Below the pieces are notes generated by a model that had not been told where the DNA came from, ran no database searches, and saw only the letters and a list, made by a program, of their open reading frames with translations. From a virus, in the IMG/VR virus record IMGVR_UViG_3300048924_000624, positions 1-43,634 of that record: DNA of 43,634 nucleotides, one strand, 5' to 3'. Positions 1 through 6,821 of this stretch are shown one piece after another (the first letter of the stretch is position 1; each line of letters starts with the position of its first letter). The translations under genes were made by a program, and so were the position numbers.

Positions 1-483
1 ATGACGAAGAAAAAAGCACATAAACCAGGCTCGGCGACCATTGCGCTCAACAAGCGTGCTCGCCACGAGTATTTTATTGAAGAAGAATTCGAAGCTGGCC
101 TTGCATTGCAGGGCTGGGAAGTAAAATCGCTGCGCGCCGGGAAAGCCAATATCGGTGATAGTTACGTGATCCTGAAAGATGGCGAAGCCTTCCTGTTCGG
201 TGCCAACTTCACGCCGCTGACCGTCGCCTCGTCACACTACGTGTGTGACCCAACGCGTACCCGTAAGCTGCTGTTGAACAAGCGTGAACTGGAGTCCCTT
301 TATGGGCGCATTAACCGTGAAGGCTTCACCGTGGTTGCCCTGTCGCTGTACTGGAAAAATGCCTGGTGCAAAGTGAAAGTTGGCGTCGCGAAGGGTAAAA
401 AACAGCACGACAAACGTACCGATCTGAAAGAGCGCGAATGGCAGCTCGACAAAGCACGTATTATGAAAAACGCAGGACGTTGA
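1..483 (+). CDS. smpB: SsrA-binding protein SmpB
   Basis: A 160-residue protein that binds tmRNA and takes it to stalled ribosomes for trans-translation in the cytoplasm. The sequence is nearly that of E. coli SmpB: N-terminal [18 protein letters not shown], the beta-barrel segment with [14 protein letters not shown], and the basic C-terminal tail that enters the mRNA channel (KGKKQHDKR then DKARIMKN). Its length is normal for the family. The gene sits 89 bp upstream of ssrA on the same strand, the usual enterobacterial order, so this is chromosomal backbone outside the prophage. The ATG at base 1 is the first base of the window, so its promoter and ribosome site are not seen. Confidence 0.98.
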   Translation: MTKKKAHKPGSATIALNKRARHEYFIEEEFEAGLALQGWEVKSLRAGKANIGDSYVILKDGEAFLFGANFTPLTVASSHYVCDPTRTRKLLLNKRELESLYGRINREGFTVVALSLYWKNAWCKVKVGVAKGKKQHDKRTDLKEREWQLDKARIMKNAGR

Positions 484-572
484 TTCTGCGCACTTATTGT
501 ACTATTCAATAAGTTAGCGTTCCGGGCTGGTATCCAGGATCTAAAATCTGGTATACTCAGTTCAACACTATT

Positions 573-936
573 GGGGCTGATTCTGGATTCGACGGGATTT
601 GCGAAACCCAAGGTGCATGCCGAGGGGCGGTTTGCCTCGTAAAAAGCCGCAAAAAAATAGTCGCAAACGACGAAAACTACGCTTTAGCAGCTTAATAACC
701 TGCTCTGAGCCCTCTCTCCCTAGCTTCCGCTCTTAAGACGGGGATTCAAGAGAGGTCAAACCCAAAAGAGATCGCGTGGAAGCCCTGCCTGGGGTTGAAG
801 CGTTAAAACTAATCAGGCTAGTACGTTAGTGGCGTGTTTGTTCGCAGCTGGCGTGCGAATGTAAAGACAAACTAAGCATGTAGTACCGAGGATGTAGAAA
901 TTTCGGACGCGGGTTCAACTCCCGCCAGCTCCACCA
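573..936 (+). ncRNA. ssrA: tmRNA (transfer-messenger RNA)
   Basis: The 5' end GGGGCTGATTCTGG and the 3' end GGTTCAACTCCCGCCAGC followed by TCCACCA form the alanyl acceptor and T-arm halves. The resume codon GCA lies at 663-665 and the tag reading frame 663-692 gives ANDENYALAA, followed by tandem stops. At 364 nt it matches the E. coli length. A TATACT -10 box is at 552-557. The 3' end of ssrA is a common integration target for phages and islands, which is relevant because mobile DNA begins just downstream. The tRNA-like half is intact here. Confidence 0.98.
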
Positions 937-1065
937 ATCATGATTGGACAGTGCTAGGACGGCACTAGCAAAAACAGGAAGTTAGCAGTCTCGGCAGGAC
1001 ACCGACCAGACGGTGATGAGACAAAAAAGGATACGCAAAGGAGCCGCGGCTCTTTAGTTACACAG

Positions 1066-1090
1066 AAGCCCGCTAACGCGGGCTTTTTTA
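1066..1090 (+). terminator. Rho-independent terminator between ssrA and the AbiTii gene
   Basis: An 8-bp perfect stem (AAGCCCGC / GCGGGCTT) with a TAAC loop is followed by six T residues. It would end ssrA transcription about 150 nt after the mature 3' end and insulate the next gene. The interval 937-1065 also contains smaller hairpins but no gene that I can support. Confidence 0.8.
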
Positions 1091-1103
1091 TGGGGTAAGA
1101 CAT

Positions 1104-2024
1104 ATGAATCAACTGCAAGAAATCATTCAGATACTTAGTTCTGGTGATGAAGGCACGACTAATGCTCTCATAAAAACGAAGATCCTGCTCTTCTCTATCG
1201 GGAAAAAGGAGCTTGCAGCATGGGTAAACCATGAAATTAATGGCTATCCTGATTCAGTTGCTCTTCCCGATTATAGAATTGTTGGCACAAGAATTCTTGC
1301 AGACCTGAACAATAGCGTTCGTCTTTACAGTGCTTATCCGTTACCTATTGGTTATCTAAGTGAAGATGACTATGACGACGCTACAACCAGTGAAGTGCGG
1401 CTTTCTATCAGTCAAATTGAAGACTTGGTAACCAACGCCGGTGATAGTAAAACTCTTCAGCAGCCAATTCCTTTGGATTTAGCGTTGGTTAAATATTGCA
1501 AAGGTATCGATAAAGGCTATGAGTTAACACGCTGTTATAAAGAAATTGCACTACATAACTTCACTTCCATATTAACTCAGGTCAGATCACGTCTGCTTGA
1601 TTTCATACTTGAGCTTTCTGATCAAGTTTCTGAAATTTCTGACGAAAAACACATGACAGAAAAACTTAAAAATATCGATACGTCTTCATTGTTCAATAAC
1701 TCAATCTTTGGAGACAATACCGTCATAAACTTCGGAAATGAAAACTCATTTTCCGTAAGTAACAACGTCGTAAAAAACGACATTGAGTCATTAAGAGAGT
1801 ATCTCTCAACTCAGGGATTCTCTAAATCAGATGTTGACGATTTAGAAATTGCTATTGATGAAGATGGCCCAATAGCTAACAAACGTGGTGAATATGGTCA
1901 ATCTGTTAGTAAATGGCTGGCCAATATCGCGAGTAAAGCTGTTAATGGGACTTTGGGAATAGGAATAGCTGCTGCAACTCAGGTAGCAATCGCGGCTCTG
2001 AAAAAATACTACAACCTACCATAA
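1104..2024 (+). CDS. AbiTii-family abortive infection protein
   Basis: A 306-residue protein that I recognise as AbiTii, a family found in phage-defence settings with an unsettled biochemical mechanism. The N-terminal domain shows a helical start, then W40-VNHEINGYP and LPDYR (54-58), which are the family signature. A variable middle leads to the typical C-terminal part from about 225: a short helix pair (REYLSTQGFSKSDVDDLE), an acidic/Gly stretch, then a hydrophobic segment rich in Ala and Gly ending LKKYYNLP. The gene is clearly richer in AT than smpB, which suggests transfer. It stands alone behind a terminator and stops 5 bases before a tRNA-Pro 3' fragment, so it is cargo at the edge of an integrated element. 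The upstream GGGGTAAG is a modest ribosome site. Family assignment is strong; defence activity is inferred. Confidence 0.85.
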   Translation: MNQLQEIIQILSSGDEGTTNALIKTKILLFSIGKKELAAWVNHEINGYPDSVALPDYRIVGTRILADLNNSVRLYSAYPLPIGYLSEDDYDDATTSEVRLSISQIEDLVTNAGDSKTLQQPIPLDLALVKYCKGIDKGYELTRCYKEIALHNFTSILTQVRSRLLDFILELSDQVSEISDEKHMTEKLKNIDTSSLFNNSIFGDNTVINFGNENSFSVSNNVVKNDIESLREYLSTQGFSKSDVDDLEIAIDEDGPIANKRGEYGQSVSKWLANIASKAVNGTLGIGIAAATQVAIAALKKYYNLP

Positions 2025-2028
2025 CTGA

Positions 2029-2074
2029 CATGGGGTGTCGGGGGTCGGAGGTTCAAATCCTCTCGTGCCGACCA
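2029..2074 (+). other. 3' half of tRNA-Pro(GGG) (proL), probable attachment-site remnant
   Basis: From the anticodon loop (CATGGGGTG) through the variable loop, T-arm (GGAGGTTCAAATCCTCT) and acceptor end (CGTGCCGACCA), this matches my memory of enterobacterial proL. The 5' half is absent: the AbiTii stop codon lies 5 bases upstream. Directly downstream comes a hairpin of the kind that follows proL. This is the pattern left by integrases that use a tRNA 3' end as core: the element lies to the left and the host flank to the right. Which element made it is not clear, because ssrA, not an intact proL, lies to the left. Confidence 0.75.
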
Positions 2075-2087
2075 AAAACACATTTAA

Positions 2088-2114
2088 AACCAGCCTCTTA
2101 CGGCTGGTTTTTTT
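2088..2114 (+). terminator. Terminator following the tRNA-Pro fragment
   Basis: Stem AACCAGCC / GGCTGGTT with loop TCTTAC, then seven T residues. It resembles the native terminator after proL in E. coli. Beyond it, 2139-2165 carries two tandem copies of GGGGAAAAAT of unknown meaning. Confidence 0.8.
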
Positions 2115-2279
2115 ATATCTATTTTCTGTACGGGGAATCACTGGGGAAAAATCGGGGAAAAATACCGTCAAAAAATCAGGCACAACAAGCTAATTGCCAC
2201 CGATCCGTTTGTAAGACTTACCAGCACGCTACTTTTTCTCACTGCCCTATACTTTCAGTCTGACTGACTGGAGGTTTAT

Positions 2280-2951
2280 ATGTGTGGACGTTTTGCACAA
2301 GCCCAAACCCGTGAAGAATATCTGGCATACTTGGCCGATGAAGCCGACCGTGACATTGCGTATGATCCGGAGCCTATAGGTCGGTACAACGTCTCGCCAG
2401 GTACCAAGGTTCTGCTGCTGAGCGAACGCGAAGAGCAGCTGCATCTTGATCCTGTTTTCTGGGGTTACGCGCCAGGGTGGTGGGATAAGCCTCCGCTGAT
2501 TAACGCACGCGTCGAGACGGCGGCCACCAGCCGAATGTTTAAACCTCTCTGGCAGAATGGCCGGGCGATCTGTTTTGCCGATGGATGGTTCGAATGGAAG
2601 AAGGAAGGCGACAAGAAACAACCCTACTTCATTCACCGGGCCGACGGCCAGCCGATATTCATGGCAGCAGTCGGCAGCACGCCATTCGAGCGCGGCGATG
2701 AAGCGGAAGGTTTTGTTATAGTGACATCTGCAGCTGACAAAGGCCTAGTAGACATTCACGACCGCCGGCCTCTGGTTTTGTCACCGGAAGCGGCCCGTGA
2801 GTGGATGCGGCAGGATATTGGAGGGAAAGAAGCTGAAGAGATAGCTGCCGACGGCGCAGTGCCAGCCGACAAGTTTGTCTGGCACGCCGTGACGCGTGCC
2901 GTGGGTAATGTGAAGAATCAGGGGGCTGAATTAATCGAAGCCATATATTAA
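2280..2951 (+). CDS. yedK: SRAP-family abasic-site protein (YedK/HMCES type)
   Basis: A 223-residue SRAP protein that crosslinks to abasic sites in single-stranded DNA and shields them until repair. Catalytic Cys2 follows the initiator Met (MCGRF). The other active-site residues are in place: Asn75 in INARVET, Glu105 in DGWFEWKK and His160 in VDIHDRRPLVL. Length and sequence are close to E. coli YedK. The start is well supported by GGAGG seven bases upstream, and a TATACT box lies at 2248-2253. In E. coli yedK is a chromosomal gene elsewhere. Here it lies between an attachment remnant and umuDC, so I read it as phage-carried, forming an SOS/repair cassette with the divergent umuDC; a chromosomal origin is not excluded. 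Confidence 0.93.
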   Translation: MCGRFAQAQTREEYLAYLADEADRDIAYDPEPIGRYNVSPGTKVLLLSEREEQLHLDPVFWGYAPGWWDKPPLINARVETAATSRMFKPLWQNGRAICFADGWFEWKKEGDKKQPYFIHRADGQPIFMAAVGSTPFERGDEAEGFVIVTSAADKGLVDIHDRRPLVLSPEAAREWMRQDIGGKEAEEIAADGAVPADKFVWHAVTRAVGNVKNQGAELIEAIY

Positions 2952-3344
2952 AATCGGTTTTGTTAATGCATCTTCTATAAGGTATTTAAGCTGCCCTGTT
3001 TGCTTAAATATAACACTGAAATAAACAAAAGGATTCTGAACCTTTTCTTTTTAAATAACACTTAACTATAATTTTAGGAAAATAATAAACCTTCACCGCC
3101 ACTGAAGTTCAAACACACATGAACCCCAGACAATAATTAATCCATACAAAACACGACTAATAAAAAAATTCAATATTAAAACACATTTATAAACAATGAC
3201 CAACAGATTAATAACAAATTAAATCCTTTTGCATTCACATTTAACAAAGAACGATAAAAAATCTCTATAAATTCGTTAAAAACAACAAGTGAAGTTATTG
3301 TTTTTCAATTGCTCTTGTAATTTACCTAACGACATAATTGAACA

Positions 3345-3449
3345 CTATTCATTTGAAAGTTAAGGCAATATGCACAAGAATGATACGGTGCAGTTAAAGC
3401 AATAACAAAGCAACACTAATTTGGGGGAAGATGTCCCCCTTTTTTTTTT
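3345..3449 (+). ncRNA. Candidate small RNA with a strong terminator
   Basis: Inside the AT-rich gene-free interval 2952-4022 there is a good promoter (TTGCTC at 3309-3314, 18-base spacer, CATAAT at 3333-3338) and, about 100 nt later, a terminator (GGGGGA / TCCCCC stem, 3423-3439, then ten T). Nothing longer than an 11-codon reading frame (3370-3405, MHKNDTVQLKQ, preceded by AAGG) lies between. The long U tail is typical of Hfq-binding small RNAs. Promoter and terminator are seen; transcription and function are inferred. Confidence 0.35.
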
Positions 3450-3533
3450 CAATTATTGAATGAAATCACTACCAAGATGAATAACCCATAAAATTCATAA
3501 TGAATCACTGGGTAGAAGTGGATCAATAAAAAT

Positions 3534-3635
3534 GTGGCGCCGGGTGCCTCCCGGTGTTTCCCTTACAGTCCCAAGAAACGCGAGCATACTGCAAAATATT
3601 GACTGTTCGCCCCTCCGCTTAGGGGGATTCGCCAC
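3534..3635. ncRNA. Candidate structured RNA of unknown type
   Basis: A GC-rich island in AT-rich DNA. GTGGCG at 3534-3539 pairs with CGCCAC at 3630-3635. Inside are two more hairpins: CCGGG / CCCGG near its left end, and CCCCT / AGGGG near its right end, joined by an A-rich single-stranded stretch. No protein reading frame explains it. The strand is not decided. It reminded me of type I toxin-antitoxin RNAs, but no small hydrophobic peptide is evident nearby. Confidence 0.3.
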
Positions 3636-3762
3636 GGTAAAAAAGTAATGCATCATTTTTGATATGTCAAAATTAAAGCCATATAAATTATATATTCACG
3701 CATGGAATATGCACTTAGATAAATCGAAAACAAATAAATGCTTTACGAATTTCGTTGCAGAT

Positions 3763-3788
3763 AAAAAACCCGTCTCGTAGAGACGGGC
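3763..3788 (-). terminator. Terminator downstream of umuC
   Basis: An 8-bp perfect stem (CCCGTCTC / GAGACGGG) with a 3-base loop; read on the minus strand it ends in six T residues. It lies about 235 bp after the umuC stop and would end the umuDC transcript. Confidence 0.75.
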
Positions 3789-4022
3789 CTCTGAAATCCA
3801 GAAAAAGATTGTGTACCATAGCATAGCTTCATAAGAAGCTAATTAACTATAGACTACTCACAATAACGATTGTGTCAGAAATAATATTTTTTTAAAGATA
3901 ATGATTTGCATTTCCAGAAAAACCACCCAACCAATTGATTTTTAATCATTTATTGTAATAGCAATACCTTGCCACCTAAAATTCCATCTATCATCTGAGC
4001 AAATCAAACCAGAAGCAGTTAA

Positions 4023-5291
4023 TTACCTGACAACTAACAAATCTGAAAACCGGGTTGTATACCGCGGCGACAGCATTTCGCGTTTCATCTGCCACGGCTG
4101 CTGTATTCCCTGCCCGGCAAAGTAGAGTGTTCCTTTTCCGTCCTTTGCATTCAGGTGATCAAGCACCTCCATTAAACGGTCGCTGCCGGCGCGCGGTGCA
4201 TTCTCGTCAAAGAGGTTCAGTTGGGCAACGCCCCGGCTGAAGAAATCCCCGAGCATAATGCCGGCTTTCTGGTACCGGTGCCCATCCTGCCAGATTTTGT
4301 CTAGGCATTTTACCGCTGCGTTAATGATGTCTCGGGAATCCTGTGTAGGGGTGAGAAGCGTCATTGACGCACTATTACCGTAATAAGGCTCATTAAGCGC
4401 AAAAGGGGATGTCTTCACGAATGCAGAAATAAAGCGGCAATATTGATGCTCTCCGCGAAGCTTTTCAGCACCTCTTGCCGCATAACTGCATATAGCCTGG
4501 CGTATCTGCTCATAGGCGGTAACGCGTTCACCGAATGACCGGCTACAAACGATTTCCTGTTTTGCGGGGGCAAACTCTTCCAGATCAAGACAGGGTTCGC
4601 CGCGCAGCTCCCTGACAGTGCGCTCGAGTACCACATTAAAGTGTTTCCGGATTATCCACATACTCTGCTCTGAAAGGTCTAAGGCCGTTTTAATACCCAT
4701 CGCATTTAGCTTTTTACTGATTCGGCGACCAACACCCCAGACGTCCTCTACAGGTACCACAGAAAGCAGTCTGCGCTGGCGATCAACATTTGAGAGGTCA
4801 ACTACCCCACCCGTCTGCCGCTGCCATTTCTTTGCGGCGTGGTTGGCCAGCTTAGCGAGTGTTTTTGTCTGCGCAATGCCAACCCCGACAGTCAGATGCG
4901 TACGCTTCAGAACTGTCGCGCGGATCTCTTTGCCGAAGTCAGTCAGGTCCCGGCAGTTCCTAACGCCCGTCAGGTCACAAAAAGCTTCATCGATACTGTA
5001 AATTTCGACGCGGGGGCTCATTTCCTCAAGCATCGTCATTACCCGGTTCGACATATCAGCATACAGCTCATAGTTGCTGCTGAAGCAGACAACGCCTGCG
5101 CGCCGGAAAAGCTCCTTTTGCTTGAAGAACGGCTCCCCCATAGTAATTCCAGCCGCCTTGGCCTCAGCGCTTCGGGCTATCACACAGCCATCGTTATTCG
5201 AGAGAACAACAACCGGCCGGCCTCTTAAATCGGGCCTGAACACCGTCTCGCATGATGCGTAGAACGAATTCACATCACAGAGCGCGAACAT
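4023..5291 (-). CDS. umuC: DNA polymerase V catalytic subunit UmuC
   Basis: A 422-residue Y-family translesion polymerase that, with processed UmuD' and RecA, copies damaged DNA with low fidelity. Catalytic acids are present: Asp6 in [11 protein letters not shown] and Asp101-Glu102 in [12 protein letters not shown]. The steric-gate Tyr region and helix-hairpin-helix ([12 protein letters not shown]) follow, and the beta-clamp motif QLNLF lies in the C-terminal third. Length is that of E. coli UmuC (422). The gene starts 2 bases after the umuD stop and shares its LexA-controlled promoter. A umuDC pair beyond the tail-fibre end of a prophage raises the mutation rate and damage tolerance of the lysogen. 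Confidence 0.96.
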   Translation of the reverse strand: MFALCDVNSFYASCETVFRPDLRGRPVVVLSNNDGCVIARSAEAKAAGITMGEPFFKQKELFRRAGVVCFSSNYELYADMSNRVMTMLEEMSPRVEIYSIDEAFCDLTGVRNCRDLTDFGKEIRATVLKRTHLTVGVGIAQTKTLAKLANHAAKKWQRQTGGVVDLSNVDRQRRLLSVVPVEDVWGVGRRISKKLNAMGIKTALDLSEQSMWIIRKHFNVVLERTVRELRGEPCLDLEEFAPAKQEIVCSRSFGERVTAYEQIRQAICSYAARGAEKLRGEHQYCRFISAFVKTSPFALNEPYYGNSASMTLLTPTQDSRDIINAAVKCLDKIWQDGHRYQKAGIMLGDFFSRGVAQLNLFDENAPRAGSDRLMEVLDHLNAKDGKGTLYFAGQGIQQPWQMKREMLSPRYTTRFSDLLVVR

Positions 5292-5293
5292 GT

Positions 5294-5713
5294 TTAGCTC
5301 GCCGATTTGACGATGAAAGTCACGACGCCGAAAACGTCCAGCGTGTCTTCGCAGCCAACAACAATAGGACTGTAGGCGCTGTTCATAGGATTGAGTTGCA
5401 CGGTCGGGCGCAGTTGCAGGCGTTTAACAGTAAACTCCCCTTCCACCGCGGCGATGACTATGTCACCGTGCTCAGCAGTTCTGGAGCTGTCCACCACCAG
5501 CAGATCGCCGTCGCTGATCCCGGCTTCGATCATAGAATCACCCGCGGCTTTAACGAAATACGTTGAACTCGGGTGAGCGACAAGTAACTCATTGAGATCG
5601 ATGCGCTGCTCAACGTAATCAGCCGCGGGGCTTGGGAAACCACACTGCACTATGTCACTGAAAAGCGGGAGAACAATAATTTCTCTCAGTTCTGTAGGTC
5701 TGAAGAATTCCAT
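5294..5713 (-). CDS. umuD: DNA polymerase V accessory protein UmuD (LexA-like autoprotease)
   Basis: 139 residues counting from [10 protein letters not shown], the same length as E. coli UmuD; an in-frame extension upstream runs through the LexA box and is rejected. The self-cleavage site is Cys24-Gly25 (VQCGFPSP), with catalytic Ser60 (AGDSMIEAG) and Lys97 (EFTVKRLQL). RecA filaments stimulate removal of the first 24 residues to give UmuD', the active partner of UmuC. The gene is first in a tight umuDC operon and lies just below a consensus SOS box. Confidence 0.97.
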   Translation of the reverse strand: MEFFRPTELREIIVLPLFSDIVQCGFPSPAADYVEQRIDLNELLVAHPSSTYFVKAAGDSMIEAGISDGDLLVVDSSRTAEHGDIVIAAVEGEFTVKRLQLRPTVQLNPMNSAYSPIVVGCEDTLDVFGVVTFIVKSAS

Positions 5714-5728
5714 TACGCATACCTCTAA

Positions 5729-5748
5729 TACTGTTTTTATATACAGTA
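5729..5748 (-). promoter_or_regulatory. LexA (SOS) box upstream of umuD
   Basis: TACTGTTTTTATATACAGTA contains CTGT-N8-ACAG with an AT-only centre, extremely close to the E. coli consensus. It lies 16 bases upstream of the umuD start, so LexA bound here would cover the promoter. It is the only full SOS box I found in the window. The stretch 5749-6018 shows no gene that I can support. Confidence 0.93.
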
Positions 5749-6018
5749 GTTTCATTTGGGTTTGCGCGCAAGACACCACGGTTCCAGCGACTGAACGAAG
5801 CTTCACCGTTTCGTTTGTAAGTTACTATCTCACTTCAAATTTCGGCTTTTGTAAATTTTCCTGGCATGCCCCTAACTGCACATAATTAAATCAATCTCAA
5901 GCACTAAATTTTATCTAAAGCGCTTAAAAAGCCAGTAGCCAGGTTTTCTATCCACAACTTAAACCCTGAACGTCCAATATCAGGGTCTGGTTTTAACACA
6001 CAAATTTTTAAACACATA

Positions 6019-6042
6019 TAAAACGCCCGCGTAATGCGGGCT
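6019..6042 (-). terminator. Terminator after the late operon's last small gene
   Basis: On the minus strand the stem GCCCGC / GCGGGC with an ATTAC loop is followed by GTTTTAT. It lies just past the stop of the 47-aa gene and probably ends the late structural transcript. Confidence 0.65.
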
Positions 6043-6047
6043 AATTA

Positions 6048-6191
6048 TTATTCTGATTCGAGCCCTAACTTTTCGGCCAGTCGATGTAGGGCGCAAACAC
6101 TGATAACTCCTTCTACGCTGGCGGCAAATTCTTGCCAGTGCTCACCTATAAAACCTGTTATAAGCTCTGCCTCTTGCTGCGTAAGTTCCAT
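6048..6191 (-). CDS. Small conserved-looking protein, 47 aa, function unknown
   Basis: A short reading frame starting MELTQQEAEL and ending KLGLESE. It is preceded by a strong ribosome site (TAAGGAGATATTT before ATG) and followed by a terminator, which together make it credible despite its size. It has no membrane segment; composition is acidic and helical. It is the last gene on the late strand, between the tail-fibre chaperone and umuD. I do not recognise the family. Confidence 0.6.
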   Translation of the reverse strand: MELTQQEAELITGFIGEHWQEFAASVEGVISVCALHRLAEKLGLESE

Positions 6192-6272
6192 AAATATCTC
6201 CTTAAAAAGCCAAGGAGATTGTTAATGCAATACCCACACACTTCAAATAGATATCACAGATCAATTCACCAC

Positions 6273-6297
6273 GATTGATCGTTAGCAGCGATCAATC
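6273..6297. repeat. Perfect 9-bp inverted repeat at the tfa stop
   Basis: GATTGATCG and CGATCAATC separated by TTAGCAG. It overlaps the tail-fibre chaperone stop codon. There is no T tract on either side, so it may protect or process the mRNA end rather than terminate. Confidence 0.5.
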
Positions 6298-6819
6298 TAA
6301 TACGTTACCTGCAACGGGAACGACTGGCCATTCAATATCAGGTGCGTTTGCTGTTGATACACGGCTCAGTCTGATTCGGTATGTTTTCCATACGCGCAAC
6401 TGCTCAACCTCTTTCTCTGACGCCATCCCTAAGTCAACGGAGTCCTGAAGGATTGAAATTGTGAGACCCGCATCCTCAATGAGCTGTTTTCGGGTTTGTT
6501 CGGCAAGCGTTGTCGCGTCAGGGCGGATGTCGTAAAAAACACCATCCACATATTTGTAATTCCCTAACACATCTACCGGCACACTCAGGGGGTCGACCTC
6601 ATAGACATTGCGGCCTTCTTCCATCCCCATATACGAAACATCCTGCTCGTAAGCAACGACAATTCCGTCATCATCCAGAGAAACAGCACCTTTCCAGCTG
6701 GTTAAGGTTTCGTACCAGTCCCGGCCATGCTCATCATGAAAATAAAGTCCGGTACGCATTATCCCGCTTACTTCAATGTGTTCGTATTTATAAATAACTG
6801 GATTAATAAACGTATCCAT
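6292..6819 (-). CDS. Tail fibre assembly chaperone (Tfa/gpG type)
   Basis: 175 residues from MDTFINPVIY; this start lies 2 bases after the fibre stop codon, whereas the longer in-frame start overlaps the fibre gene. Family features are the conserved N-terminal half with a YFHDE-like turn and a C-terminal helical region with EQTRKQLIEDAGLTISILQD. Such proteins help fold and trimerise the tail fibre and stay outside or at the tip of the particle. The directly coupled position after the fibre gene supports the role. It is a partner specific to the fibre C-terminus, so the two genes usually travel together. Confidence 0.88.
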   Translation of the reverse strand: MDTFINPVIYKYEHIEVSGIMRTGLYFHDEHGRDWYETLTSWKGAVSLDDDGIVVAYEQDVSYMGMEEGRNVYEVDPLSVPVDVLGNYKYVDGVFYDIRPDATTLAEQTRKQLIEDAGLTISILQDSVDLGMASEKEVEQLRVWKTYRIRLSRVSTANAPDIEWPVVPVAGNVLD

Positions 6820-6821
6820 AT

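Noticed and set aside
954-1232. 92-codon minus-strand frame between ssrA and the AbiTii gene
   Set aside because: It crosses the terminator and the AbiTii start; no ribosome site and no recognised family.
2030-2263. 77-codon frame over the tRNA-Pro fragment
   Set aside because: It begins inside the tRNA remnant and runs through the terminator; no plausible protein.
2280-2951. LexA box in front of yedK
   Set aside because: CTGT occurs upstream (near 2138) but no ACAG follows at the required spacing.
3534-3635. hok/sok-type type I toxin-antitoxin locus
   Set aside because: The folded region looked like an antisense RNA, but I could not find a small hydrophobic Hok-like peptide on either strand within reach.
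5714-5806. N-terminal extension of UmuD to 170 residues
   Set aside because: It would translate through the LexA box and promoter; the start at 5713 gives exactly the E. coli length and cleavage-site numbering.
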